Position numbers and translations under genes: made by a program. A DNA stretch of 64,000 nt from Bacteroidales bacterium. Its GTDB lineage: Bacteria; Bacteroidota; Bacteroidia; Bacteroidales; UBA3824. The notes under the pieces are model-generated. The model was given only the letters and a program-made list of their open reading frames with translations. It was not told the origin of the DNA and made no database searches. The stretch lies in assembly GCA_016286055.1 (NCBI GenBank), contig JAEERW010000006.1:124001-188000 (forward strand). The letters run 5' to 3'. The stretch's first letter is position 1; every line of letters starts with the position of its first letter. This document shows, piece after piece, positions 1 through 8,372 of the stretch.

Positions 1-17
1 TATTTGCAAACATCCTA

Positions 18-1685
18 TCAATACGCATTTTCGTGTACCCCTTTTACTGCCCTGCCGCTGGGGTCGTTGAGGTTTTTGAATGAGGGGTCCCATGCCAAGG
101 CTTCGGCGGTAGAACATGCCACACTCGGTACGCTCGGTACGCTCATTGCCGCAGAATCGCTTGGGAAAAGTTCTGAGAAAATTGAACGGTAATAATATTC
201 CTCCTTGTTCATGGGAGTGTTGATGGGGAAACGTTCGGCTGCGTGAGCCATCTGTTCGTCGGTAACTGCCTTTGAAGTCATATCTTTGAGACTATCGATC
301 CAACTGTAACCCACGCCGTCGGAAAACTGTTCTTTCTGTCGCCAAGCAATGCTTTCGGGCAACATATCCGAAAATGCAAGACGTACCACGCGTTTTTCTA
401 TCTCCTTGCCGGGACACATTTTGGCTTCGGGATTCAGGCGCATTGCCACGTCTAAAAATTCTTTGTCTAAAAACGGAACGCGCCCCTCGACACCCCATGC
501 CGCAAGCGACTTGTTTGCCCTCAGACAGTCGTAGAGGTAAAGTTTGCCGAGTTTGCGCACCGTCTCGTCATGAAAACTCTTTGCATCGGGTGCTTTGTGA
601 AAATAGAGGTAACCGCCAAAAATTTCGTCGGCACCCTCGCCGCTGAGCACCATCTTGATGCCCATAGATTTTATTACCCTTGCCAAAAGATACATTGGTG
701 TACTTGCGCGGACAGTGGTAACGTCGTATGTTTCAATGTGATAGATTACGTCGCGAATAGCATCCAAACCTTCCTGCACGGTGTAGTTAACCTCGTGGTG
801 CACAGTGCCGAGATGATCTGCCATAACGCGAGCCTTAGCCAAGTCGGGCGAACCTTTGATGCCCACTGCAAACGAGTGCAGACGCGGCCACCAAGCATGT
901 TCCTGATCGTCGGTTTCAACGCGTTTGGCTGAATACTTGTTGGCAACGGCCGAAATTACCGAACTGTCTAATCCGCCCGAAAGCAACACTCCGTAAGGCA
1001 CATCGCTCATAAGTTGACGTTTAACAGCGGCTTTGAGAGCATCGCCAAGTTCTGTTACGTCGGCTTTGTTGTTTTTTACTGCCTCGTAGTTGAACCAATC
1101 GCGGTGCCACCAACGGCGCATTTTGCCCTCCTTGCTGTAATAATAGTATCCGGGGAGGAAAGGTTCGTATTTTTCGCAAAAACCCTCCAAAGCCTTCAAC
1201 TCGCTTGCTACATAGACAGTTCCGTCGTAATCGTAGCCTATATAAAGAGGAATAATTCCGATATGGTCGCGAGCGATAAGGAAAGTGTCGTTTTCCTCGT
1301 CGTAAAGGCAGAAAGCAAAAATACCGTTGAGGTCTTCGATAAAATTGATACCCTTTTCTCTGTAAAGGGCAAGAATCACCTCGCAGTCAGATCCGGTTTG
1401 AAACTCGTATTTGCCTTTGAGACGTTCGCGTATCTGTTGATGGTTGTAAATTTCGCCGTTGACAGCCAGTGCCACCTTTTTGTCTTTGGTGTAAAGCGGC
1501 TGACCGCCCGAAAGCGGGTCCACGATAGCGAGCCTTTCGTGAGCCAGCACACAACGTTTGCTACTATATACTCCGCTCCAATCCGGACCGCGGTGTCTAA
1601 TTTTCGACGACATCAGCAACGCCTTTTCGCGCATCTTTGCCGACATTCCGTCGCATATATTCAGTATTGCTACAAATCCGCACAT
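18..1685 (-). CDS. asnB: Asparagine synthase B (glutamine-hydrolysing)
   Basis: The 555-residue product makes asparagine from aspartate, glutamine and ATP in the cytosol. The protein starts MCGFVAIL, so Cys2 is free to act as the N-terminal glutaminase nucleophile. HRGPD (31-35) and NGEIYNH (76-82) are the other glutaminase landmarks. The synthetase half has the PP-loop SGGLDSS (236-242) and later GEGADEIFGGY. Length and domain order fit full-length AsnB. A promoter with a clear TAACTTTG -7 box lies 30 bp upstream, and the gene is divergent from the 1931 gene. The stop is close to the window edge, so nothing can be said about the downstream neighbour. Confidence 0.97.
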   Translation of the reverse strand: MCGFVAILNICDGMSAKMREKALLMSSKIRHRGPDWSGVYSSKRCVLAHERLAIVDPLSGGQPLYTKDKKVALAVNGEIYNHQQIRERLKGKYEFQTGSDCEVILALYREKGINFIEDLNGIFAFCLYDEENDTFLIARDHIGIIPLYIGYDYDGTVYVASELKALEGFCEKYEPFLPGYYYYSKEGKMRRWWHRDWFNYEAVKNNKADVTELGDALKAAVKRQLMSDVPYGVLLSGGLDSSVISAVANKYSAKRVETDDQEHAWWPRLHSFAVGIKGSPDLAKARVMADHLGTVHHEVNYTVQEGLDAIRDVIYHIETYDVTTVRASTPMYLLARVIKSMGIKMVLSGEGADEIFGGYLYFHKAPDAKSFHDETVRKLGKLYLYDCLRANKSLAAWGVEGRVPFLDKEFLDVAMRLNPEAKMCPGKEIEKRVVRLAFSDMLPESIAWRQKEQFSDGVGYSWIDSLKDMTSKAVTDEQMAHAAERFPINTPMNKEEYYYRSIFSELFPSDSAAMSVPSVPSVACSTAEALAWDPSFKNLNDPSGRAVKGVHENAY

Positions 1686-1714
1686 AATAATAATGTTTAG
1701 TTATTTTTATACCG

Positions 1715-1746
1715 CAAAGTTATGGCTGAGCCACATTGTATGCAAT
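1715..1746 (-). promoter_or_regulatory. asnB promoter
   Basis: On the minus strand TAACTTTG (1715-1722) matches the Bacteroidetes -7 consensus TAnnTTTG. ATTG (1743-1746), 20 bp upstream, is a one-mismatch -33 box. Confidence 0.65.
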
Positions 1747-1875
1747 ACCGATTGTTCTTAATCGGATGAAAGTTTTTTTACGAGATACCTTTACGAAGTG
1801 TAAGAGAAATTGGTATGGCAAGTAAGGGAAATACGGATGGTGGAGGAAAAAAATTAAAAAAAAATCCATATTCTT

Positions 1876-1906
1876 GTTGCGTATATCAAAATTATTTTTA
1901 TCTTTA
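1876..1906 (+). promoter_or_regulatory. Possible promoter of the 1931 gene
   Basis: GTTG (1876-1879) and TATCTTTA (1899-1906), 19 bp apart, each differ by one base from the Bacteroidetes -33 and -7 boxes. The start codon follows 25 bp downstream. Confidence 0.4.
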
Positions 1907-1930
1907 CACAAAAATTAATAACTAAACATT

Positions 1931-2509
1931 ATGGAAAATATATTTGATAAAGAAACAATTTTAGTAAATCAAAAATTTACTATTGTCAACAACGAGTATC
2001 AGATTTTAGACGAAGGCGGTTCTGAAATCGGTTTTGTAAAAGAACAATCTTCTGCGTTGGAAACTATTTTGAAACTTTTTATGTCGCAAAAGATGTTGCC
2101 GTGGAAAATGAATATTCTTGATTCTCAGAAAAATGTACTTGTAACCATCTCCAAAGGTCTTACATTTTTCTTGTCAAAAATATCTGTAACCAACTCGGCG
2201 GGAACCGAAATAGCCACTATCAAACAAAAATTTGCCTTGAAACCTAAGTTTGAAGTTTGCGACACCACTGGTGCTGTTGTAGCCAGTGTTGAGGGCAATT
2301 TTGTGGCTTGGGATTTTAAAGTAACAGATGCCCAAGGCAATCAAATCGGATCTATCAACAAGCAGTTCGGAGGTTTGGCAAAAGAAATTTTTACCGATTC
2401 CGACAAGTACGTGGTGAAAATCAGCAAATCGCTGTCCGACCCCAATTTGCGCTCGGCAGTAATTTCGGCTGCGTGCATAATCGACAAGGTTCTCAAAGAG
2501 CGAAATTAG
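1931..2509 (+). CDS. LURP-one/scramblase-like small protein
   Basis: A 192-residue protein with no signal peptide. It looks like repeated beta-hairpins with phrases such as KFTIVNNEYQILDEGGSEIG, then KFEVCDTTGAVVASVEGNF and FKVTDAQGNQIGSINKQFGG. This matches the 12-stranded barrel of the LURP-one-related/scramblase superfamily, ending in a hydrophobic helix (about 168-186, SAVISAACIIDKVLKE). Bacterial members have no settled function; phospholipid or membrane association is inference. The gene stands alone, divergent from asnB and convergent with argB, and ends before a strong shared terminator hairpin. Confidence 0.7.
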   Translation: MENIFDKETILVNQKFTIVNNEYQILDEGGSEIGFVKEQSSALETILKLFMSQKMLPWKMNILDSQKNVLVTISKGLTFFLSKISVTNSAGTEIATIKQKFALKPKFEVCDTTGAVVASVEGNFVAWDFKVTDAQGNQIGSINKQFGGLAKEIFTDSDKYVVKISKSLSDPNLRSAVISAACIIDKVLKERN

Positions 2510-2552
2510 TATTTAATTATCACTAAATCAATAATTTAATTAAAAATAATAC

Positions 2553-2614
2553 CCCGTATACAATGAGGAAATGTGTCTTTTTTATCACATTTCCTCACCA
2601 TATACGGGTGTTTT
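2553..2614. terminator. Bidirectional terminator
   Basis: A long two-part hairpin: CCCGTATA (2553-2560) pairs with TATACGGG (2601-2608), and inside it TGAGGAAATGTG (2564-2575) pairs perfectly with CACATTTCCTCA (2586-2597). A T run follows on the plus strand. It separates the convergent 1931 gene and argB. Confidence 0.85.
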
Positions 2615-2632
2615 TTGTGGTAAAAACGAGAT

Positions 2633-3424
2633 TTACTTGCAAATCATCGTGCCTTTGTGTTCGGCTTCAAAAAAGCCTTCCACATCGTTTGAGTTGCCAA
2701 TAATTACTTTGTTGACACCTTTATTTATAGTGTTGAAAGCGTTTTCGAGTTTGGGAATCATGCCGTCGGAAAAAATGCCCTGCGCCGAAAGTTTGGGGTA
2801 ATTTTCGGAGTTTAGGAGCGGAATCACGCTGTTGTCGTCGTTGGCGTCCATAAGCACGCCTTTTTTCTCAAAACAGAAAAAGAGGTTGGCCTTCACCTTT
2901 TGGGCAAGTCCCGCCGCGAGAGTAGACGCCACAGTGTCGGCATTGATGTTGAGCAATTGGGCGTTGCGGTCGGCGGCAATGGTGGCTATTACGGGGGTGT
3001 AACCATTGCTAATAAGGTCGATAAGCAATTGAGCATTAACGCCTTCGGGAGTAATGTCGCCGGCAAAACCGTAGTCGATATCCTTTACGGGACGTTTAAC
3101 AGCGTCTAACAGCACACCGTCAACGCCCGAAATGCCCACCGAGCAGCGGTTGAGCGAATTGAGTTTTGCGGTGATGGTCTTGTTGATAAGACCCGTGTAA
3201 ACCATTGTTACCACGCGGAGAGTGTCGGCGTCGGTAATGCGTCGGCCATTCACCATTTTGGGTTCGATGCCCATACTTGTAAGCACTTGATTGGCAACCT
3301 TTCCGCCGCCGTGTACAAGCACAATGTTCTTTTTGATTTTGGCAAGACGAGCGAGAAATTCGTTGCGTGCGTTTTCGTCGTCGATAACCTTGCCGCCTAT
3401 TTTTACGATGTTGATTTCTTCCAT
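2633..3424 (-). CDS. argB: Acetylglutamate kinase
   Basis: A 263-residue amino-acid kinase that phosphorylates N-acetylglutamate (or another N-acylglutamate) in the second step of arginine synthesis. Family landmarks are KIGGKVIDD near the N-terminus, VHGGGKVANQ (38-47) and NGRRITD (59-65), then a central NINADTVA motif. Length is normal for ArgB. It is separated from the other arginine genes of this window (argD, argC, argG) by more than 24 kb. In many Bacteroidetes the acyl group is succinyl rather than acetyl; the sequence alone does not settle that here. Confidence 0.95.
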   Translation of the reverse strand: MEEINIVKIGGKVIDDENARNEFLARLAKIKKNIVLVHGGGKVANQVLTSMGIEPKMVNGRRITDADTLRVVTMVYTGLINKTITAKLNSLNRCSVGISGVDGVLLDAVKRPVKDIDYGFAGDITPEGVNAQLLIDLISNGYTPVIATIAADRNAQLLNINADTVASTLAAGLAQKVKANLFFCFEKKGVLMDANDDNSVIPLLNSENYPKLSAQGIFSDGMIPKLENAFNTINKGVNKVIIGNSNDVEGFFEAEHKGTMICK

Positions 3425-3444
3425 TTTTGCTATGTTTTTGGGCG

Positions 3445-3452
3445 CAAAGGTA
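3445..3452 (-). promoter_or_regulatory. argB -7 box
   Basis: TACCTTTG on the minus strand is an exact TAnnTTTG match 21 bp before the argB start. No clear -33 TTTG at the expected distance was seen. Confidence 0.5.
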
Positions 3453-3503
3453 GTAAATTATTAATGAAAGGGTGGAAGGAATAAAAAAATCCGCCATATT
3501 TTG

Positions 3504-3535
3504 TTTGTATTTCTCCTAACAATCTATTATTTTTG
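3504..3535 (+). promoter_or_regulatory. Promoter of the truncated Rpn gene
   Basis: TTTG (3504-3507), a 20 bp spacer and TATTTTTG (3528-3535) form a full-consensus Bacteroidetes promoter, 17 bp before an ATG at 3552. The promoter is intact although the gene behind it is broken. Confidence 0.75.
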
Positions 3536-3551
3536 CACAAAATAACAATTT

Positions 3552-3993
3552 ATGGGACGATTTATTCAAGACACACAAGCCGGTATCAGAGAAGGTGAAA
3601 CTCATATACCTGCAACTTCCTTGCTTCACCAAGGAAGAGAACGATTGTAAGACAGATTTTGAACGTTGGATTTATATATTTAAGAATATGGAAATTTTGG
3701 AGCGCATACCGTGGGCGGCGAAAAACTCGATTTTCGCAAAACTTGGCGAGATTGCCGAAGTGGCAAATCTCTCTAAACTGCAACGCCGTAAATACGACCA
3801 CGACTTGAAAGTATACCGCGACAGCGTGAATATTTTAAAATATGCGCAAGAGGAAGGGTTCTCTATGGGTGAGGAAAAAGGACGATCAGAGGCTATGCTT
3901 GAAACCGCCCGCAACGCTAAGGCTTTAAACTTACCCATTGAGACCATTGTGCAACTCACAGGTCTCACTCCCGAAGAAATTGAAAACTTATAA
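3552..3993 (+). pseudogene. Rpn-family (PD-(D/E)XK) nuclease/transposase, truncated
   Basis: Only the ends of a recombination-promoting nuclease (Rpn/YhgA-like) gene remain. From the ATG at 3552 the frame reads MGRFIQ, like the usual MGRFINP start of this family, but it stops after about 32 codons. In the next frame, open from 3520 and readable from a GTG at 3595, comes the family's C-terminal region: KLIYLQLP, then FERWIYIFKNMEILERIPWA, ending in EEGFSMGEEKGR and the small helical domain with LTGLTPEEIENL. The catalytic core, normally 150 or more residues between these parts, is missing. A large internal deletion with a frame change explains this. A 132-residue C-terminal peptide could still be made, so calling it dead is inference. 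Confidence 0.8.
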
Positions 3994-4028
3994 TTTATAA
4001 TAATATATTATAATAATATTATAAATTT
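3992..4028 (+). terminator. AT-rich hairpin after the Rpn remnant
   Basis: AATTTATAATA (3992-4002) pairs with TATTATAAATT (4017-4027) and is followed by T residues. It starts at the stop codon of the Rpn remnant. A stem made only of A-T pairs would be a weak terminator. Confidence 0.4.
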
Positions 4029-4093
4029 TTATACGGGGGGGGTAAAACGCCCTTATCGTAATTTATTTTACACTTGATAATTATCGTTCCCCA

Positions 4094-4120
4094 GTGGAAT
4101 GCCATTGAAGGATATTCCAC
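4094..4120 (+). promoter_or_regulatory. Leader hairpin before the 4158 lipoprotein
   Basis: GTGGAAT (4094-4100) pairs with ATTCCAC (4114-4120). A purine-rich AGGAGAG follows directly and the ATG is at 4158. Position suggests a 5' UTR structure; function is unknown. Confidence 0.4.
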
Positions 4121-4157
4121 AGGAGAGTTTTATTCACAAAAATAAAAATATCCAAAT

Positions 4158-5162
4158 ATGAAAAAACTTATCTTTTATTCATTGTTATCATTATCATTGT
4201 TTGCCGTGCCTTCGTGTGGCAGCGATAAGGAAGACGAACCAATAATCGCTGTTACAGGTTTGAACCTCGACTATACATCTATAACGATTGAGGAAGGAGA
4301 TACATTTACCCTTACAGCCACGGTACTTCCAGACAATGCCACCGACAAGACCGTGTTGTGGACAACAGGTGATGCCTCAGTAGCAACGGTGAGCGATGGC
4401 ATTGTTTCTGCCTTAAAAGGAGGTGTGTCCTGGATTACAGCCAAAGCAGGTGATAAGATTGCCCGTTGCAAGGTGACAGTTAAGCCTCTAAATTTGTATG
4501 TCGCCAAGGCTTTTTCTGTGTCAGAAACCAAGCAAGTATTTTTTTCCTCCGGCAATTTGCAGTATCATTGCAAAAACAAGAAATGGCTATTTGCTTCATT
4601 GCAATATGACTGCAAAGGTTATGACAATGAAAACATCTCTGATGGTTATGACGGCTATATCGATCTATTCGGCTGGGGTACAGGCAACAATCCTACTCTT
4701 GTAAGTGAGAACGCCGACGATTATGCCACCTTTATTGATTGGGGCTCCAAGATAGATGGTGGAAACGTATGGCGGACTCTCTCATCAGACGAATGGACAT
4801 ATATCATTCGAATACGTGCAGATGCGTCTGCAAAATGTTTTATGGCAGAAGTTGCAGGTGTTGAGGGGTTGGTTTTGCTTCCCGACGATTGGGAGTTCCC
4901 CAAGGGTCTTTCGTTTAATCATCAATATTTAGCAGATGATTGGCAGAAGATGGAATCAGCAGGTGCTGTGTTTCTCCCTGCTGCTGGTCGCCGCGTTGGT
5001 ACGTGGTACTCCGGCGGGAGCTTTTGGAGCAGATACTGGTCGTCGTCGGCTAACGACACCCACACAGACCGTGCGCTCAGCCTGAACTTTGACGATATGA
5101 GAGTGTACGGCAGTGCACGACCCAACGGTCATTCTGTCCGCCTTGTCCGTGCGGCGCAGTAA
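4158..5162 (+). CDS. Surface lipoprotein with Ig-like and FISUMP/Lcl-like domains
   Basis: A 334-residue protein. The signal peptide ends in a lipobox (VPSC, Cys20), followed by GSDKEDEP, an acidic stretch of the type that sends Bacteroidetes lipoproteins to the cell surface. Residues about 32-112 are a BIG2-type Ig-like domain (LDYTSITIEEGDTFTLTATV, then SVATVSDGIVSALKGG). The rest begins VFFSSGNLQYH and ends with PAAGRR, YWSSSAND and HSVRLVRA, the pattern of the FISUMP/DUF1566-like C-terminal domain. The same C-terminal layout occurs in the 62470 lipoprotein. The role is probably adhesion or surface binding; no substrate can be read. Confidence 0.8.
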   Translation: MKKLIFYSLLSLSLFAVPSCGSDKEDEPIIAVTGLNLDYTSITIEEGDTFTLTATVLPDNATDKTVLWTTGDASVATVSDGIVSALKGGVSWITAKAGDKIARCKVTVKPLNLYVAKAFSVSETKQVFFSSGNLQYHCKNKKWLFASLQYDCKGYDNENISDGYDGYIDLFGWGTGNNPTLVSENADDYATFIDWGSKIDGGNVWRTLSSDEWTYIIRIRADASAKCFMAEVAGVEGLVLLPDDWEFPKGLSFNHQYLADDWQKMESAGAVFLPAAGRRVGTWYSGGSFWSRYWSSSANDTHTDRALSLNFDDMRVYGSARPNGHSVRLVRAAQ

Positions 5163-5193
5163 TTAGTATTATTTGACTCCAAAAAAATTTTCC

Positions 5194-5233
5194 AATCCCC
5201 ACTCATCATTGCAGATGTGCGGGGATTTTTTTT
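5194..5233 (+). terminator. Terminator of the 4158 gene
   Basis: AATCCCC (5194-5200) pairs with GGGGATT (5221-5227) and is followed by eight T residues (5226-5233). Confidence 0.8.
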
Positions 5234-5282
5234 GATTTTCCCCCTCATTTCTTAAATAAAGTTTAAGTTTTTGTTCTTATCC

Positions 5283-5312
5283 GTTGTAATCCAAAAATTA
5301 TTTCTACTTTTA
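5283..5312 (+). promoter_or_regulatory. Possible phosphofructokinase promoter
   Basis: GTTG (5283-5286) and TACTTTTA (5305-5312), 18 bp apart, are one-mismatch -33 and -7 boxes. A small hairpin, GGGATT (5329-5334) with AATCCC (5342-5347), lies in the inferred leader. Confidence 0.4.
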
Positions 5313-5377
5313 TAACTCGAAATTTTTGGGGATTTTTTAGGAATCCCGTTGAGTAGGTTTGAATTATTATTTGGAAA

Positions 5378-6559
5378 ATGAAAGTCTTTAAAAATCACGG
5401 CACTATTGGCATTCTCACCGGCGGCGGCGACGTTCCGGGTCTAAATCCTGCCATTCGCCGTATCGTGGGTAGCGCTATTGCCCAAAACTACAAAGTACTT
5501 GGTATCAAACGCGGATGGGCGGGTCTCGTGGAAATGGTTAGAAGCCGAAATGTGGACAACCGCGACTGTTTTGAAGAGTTTTCGCAGTCGGTGCTCAACG
5601 CCACAAGTATGCACGTGGAGACATTTCTGCACTCTTCGCGCACCAAACCATCGGAACTTAAAGCCGACGATGTGCCTGAGCATCTCAAAGACCTTTACAA
5701 CGAGCCTACCAACGACCTCACCCCCGAGGTTATCAAAAATATCGAATATCTCGGTATCGACTGCCTTGTGGTAATTGGCGGCGATGATACTTTAAAATAT
5801 GCCTTACGCCTTCACAACGAGGGAGTTAAGATTGTGGGTATACCCAAAACAATGGACGGCGACGTGCCCGGCACCGACTATTGTCTCGGATTCAGCACCT
5901 GCATCACCCGCACCATCGACCTTATCAACACTCTGAGCGTTTCGGCAGGTAGCCACGAGAGATTTTTGGTGATAGAAGTTTTTGGACGTTACGCTGGATT
6001 TACAGCAATGCTTCCTGCCGTGGTGGGAGTGGCAAACCGCTGTGTGATACCCGAATACAAATTCAGCGTAAATCAATTGGCAGAACTCCTTGTTGAAGAC
6101 CGCGCCAAAAGTCCCGACCATTTTTCTACCGTGGTGGTTTCCGAAGGTGCCAAGTTCAACGGATTTGAGCCTCAGCCCGACGCCACAGGACATCTCACAC
6201 ACGGCTGCGGCGAGGAACTCGCTTATCGTCTGCGCAAAGCCTCAGCCAAATACAACGGCGGCAAACGTATCGACACCATTTTCCAAAATCTCGGTTATTT
6301 GGTGCGCACAGGATGTCCCGACTTTTCTGACTCTATCGTTCCCATCGGTTTTGCCAACGTGGCTATGGAGTCGATTCTCAACAAGAATTTCGGTGTAATG
6401 ACAGCCCTGCGCAGCGGAAAATACACCACCTCGCCGCTCGAAGTGGTGGCATCGGAAACCAAGGTTGTTGATGTGGAAAAATTCTACGACACCGAACTCC
6501 TCTGCCCAAAGAAGGCTGAGTTTAGCGGACGTCAGATGATGTGGATGACAAGTTTATAG
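5378..6559 (+). CDS. 6-phosphofructokinase, pyrophosphate-type signatures
   Basis: A 393-residue PFK-fold glycolytic enzyme. The N-terminal GILTGGGDVPGLN (11-23) is the phosphate-binding start. The decisive residues are GGDDT (134-138) and PKTMDGD (156-162). ATP-dependent PFKs usually have GGDG and PGTIDND at these sites, while PPi-dependent enzymes have the second Asp and a Lys. The sequence therefore points to pyrophosphate as phosphoryl donor. Later motifs (VIEVFGRYAGFTA) are normal for fructose-6-phosphate binding. It is followed after 19 bp by argS and probably shares its transcript. Donor specificity is inferred from two residues only. Confidence 0.9.
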   Translation: MKVFKNHGTIGILTGGGDVPGLNPAIRRIVGSAIAQNYKVLGIKRGWAGLVEMVRSRNVDNRDCFEEFSQSVLNATSMHVETFLHSSRTKPSELKADDVPEHLKDLYNEPTNDLTPEVIKNIEYLGIDCLVVIGGDDTLKYALRLHNEGVKIVGIPKTMDGDVPGTDYCLGFSTCITRTIDLINTLSVSAGSHERFLVIEVFGRYAGFTAMLPAVVGVANRCVIPEYKFSVNQLAELLVEDRAKSPDHFSTVVVSEGAKFNGFEPQPDATGHLTHGCGEELAYRLRKASAKYNGGKRIDTIFQNLGYLVRTGCPDFSDSIVPIGFANVAMESILNKNFGVMTALRSGKYTTSPLEVVASETKVVDVEKFYDTELLCPKKAEFSGRQMMWMTSL

Positions 6560-6578
6560 AATAATAATTTTTTCAATA

Positions 6579-8372
6579 ATGAATATAGAACAAAATCTAC
6601 AAGAAATTGTAATTAAGGCAGTTGCCGATATTTATAACAAAGAAGCCGCACCCGCGATGGTGCAGGTTCAAAAAACAAAAAAAGAGTTTGAGGGCGACCT
6701 TACTGTGGTGGTTTTTCCGCTGTTGAAACTTTCGGGCAAGAAACCCGAGGACACCGCTAACGAAATTGGCGAATACTTGGTAAAAAATTGGGATCACGCC
6801 CGCAAATTTAATGTGGTAAAAGGCTTTTTAAATATCTCTCTAAAACAGGATACTATCACAAAACTTTTGCTCCATATTAATTCGGTAGAAGATTTTGGAA
6901 TAACGCCCATTACCGACAAATCTCCTAAAATTTTATTAGAATTTTCGTCGCCCAACACCAACAAACCGCTCCACCTCGGACACCTTCGTAACAACTTCCT
7001 TGGTGATTCCATCTCGCGCATTCTCAAAGCCGGTGGCAACAATGTGGTAAAGGTAAACCTTGTAAACGACCGTGGCATACATATTTGCAAATCGATGCTT
7101 GCTTGGCAAAAATGGGGCAACGGCGAAACTCCCGAATCGTCGGGTATGAAGGGCGACCACCTTATAGGAAAATATTACGTGCTTTTTGACCAACATTACA
7201 AAGACGAAATCAAACAACTTATGGCTGAGGGTCTTACCGAGGACGATGCCAAACAAAAAGCACCTTCTATTATAGAGGCTCACCAAATGCTTCAAAAGTG
7301 GGAAGCCGGCGACCCCGACACTGTGGCTCTTTGGAAACAGATGAACAATTGGGTTTACGATGGTTTTGACGTAACGTACAAACTTATGGGCATTTCGTTC
7401 GACAAAATTTACCACGAATCGGAGACCTATCTCGAAGGTAAACAATACGTTGTGGACGCTCTCAACAAAGGAATCTGCCAAAAAGACGAAACCGGCGCCA
7501 CATATATCGACCTCACAGCCGACGGTCTCGACAAAAAGATTCTTCTCCGCAGCGACGGCACCACAGTTTATATGACCCAAGACCTTGGCACAGCCGCTCT
7601 CCGCTATCGTCAGTACCATTTCGACCAACATATCTATGTGGTTGGCAACGAGCAGGATTACCATTTCAAAGTGCTCAAACTCGTTCTCAAAAAGATGGGC
7701 TTTGAGTGGAGCGACGCTATCAAGCATTTCTCTTACGGTATGGTAGAATTGCCCAACGGCAAGATGAAAAGTCGCGAAGGCACAGTGGTTGACGCCGATG
7801 ACCTTATTGCCGAGATGACCGAAACCGCACGCAAGACCTCTGAGGAACTTGGCAAACTTAACGAAATGACCCCTGAGCAGCAAGACGTTACAGTCTCCAC
7901 AATTGCAATGGCTGCTCTCAAATACTTTATATTAAAAGTAGACCCCAAAAAGACCATACTTTTCAACCCTGCCGAAAGTATCGACTTCAACGGCAATACA
8001 GGTCCGTTTGTGCTCTACACCTACGCACGTATCCACTCTATTTTCCGCAAGTTAGAAGAAAAATCTGTTGCCCGCGTAACTCTCAATCCCGATTACGAAG
8101 GATTCAACGCCGCCGAAGCCGAATTGGTAAAACGCATCGCCGATTTCCCCAACGTAGTAGCCGAAGCTTGCAACCTATGTTCGCCCGCACAGATTGCCAA
8201 CTATGTGTACGAACTCAGCAAACAATACAACCAATTCTACCACGATTGCAAAATAGTTTCGGAAGAAAACGCCCAAGCCCGCGAATTCCGCATCATCCTC
8301 AGCGACAATACAGGAAAAGTTATCGCTAAATGCTTGAATATGTTGGGAATTAACGTTTTGGAACGGATGTAA
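6579..8372 (+). CDS. argS: Arginyl-tRNA synthetase
   Basis: A full-length 597-residue class I synthetase that charges tRNA-Arg. The N-terminal additional domain recognises the tRNA. The HIGH box appears as HLGHLRNN near residue 128, after SSPNTNKPLH. The KMSKS position holds KMKSREGT, the degenerate form common in ArgRS. A C-terminal DALR-type anticodon-binding domain ends the protein. It follows the phosphofructokinase by 19 bp. Its 3' end overlaps the end of the convergent ptb gene by 23 bp, so no conventional intergenic terminator is possible. Confidence 0.97.
   Translation: MNIEQNLQEIVIKAVADIYNKEAAPAMVQVQKTKKEFEGDLTVVVFPLLKLSGKKPEDTANEIGEYLVKNWDHARKFNVVKGFLNISLKQDTITKLLLHINSVEDFGITPITDKSPKILLEFSSPNTNKPLHLGHLRNNFLGDSISRILKAGGNNVVKVNLVNDRGIHICKSMLAWQKWGNGETPESSGMKGDHLIGKYYVLFDQHYKDEIKQLMAEGLTEDDAKQKAPSIIEAHQMLQKWEAGDPDTVALWKQMNNWVYDGFDVTYKLMGISFDKIYHESETYLEGKQYVVDALNKGICQKDETGATYIDLTADGLDKKILLRSDGTTVYMTQDLGTAALRYRQYHFDQHIYVVGNEQDYHFKVLKLVLKKMGFEWSDAIKHFSYGMVELPNGKMKSREGTVVDADDLIAEMTETARKTSEELGKLNEMTPEQQDVTVSTIAMAALKYFILKVDPKKTILFNPAESIDFNGNTGPFVLYTYARIHSIFRKLEEKSVARVTLNPDYEGFNAAEAELVKRIADFPNVVAEACNLCSPAQIANYVYELSKQYNQFYHDCKIVSEENAQAREFRIILSDNTGKVIAKCLNMLGINVLERM

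Larger units (their letters stand above)
1690..1932. repeat. Mirrored leader element between divergent genes
   Basis: The 16-base sequence AATAACTAAACATTAT occurs at 1917-1932, running into the ATG of the 1931 gene, and in perfect inverted form at 1690-1705, just before asnB. In the transcribed sense both genes therefore have the same element at the ribosome-binding region. The asnB copy is separated from its ATG by a few extra bases. The arms are about 210 bp apart. Confidence 0.7.

Noticed and set aside
6936-7883. 315-codon minus-strand frame opposite argS
   Set aside because: Shadow of a clear arginyl-tRNA synthetase; no motif or start signal.
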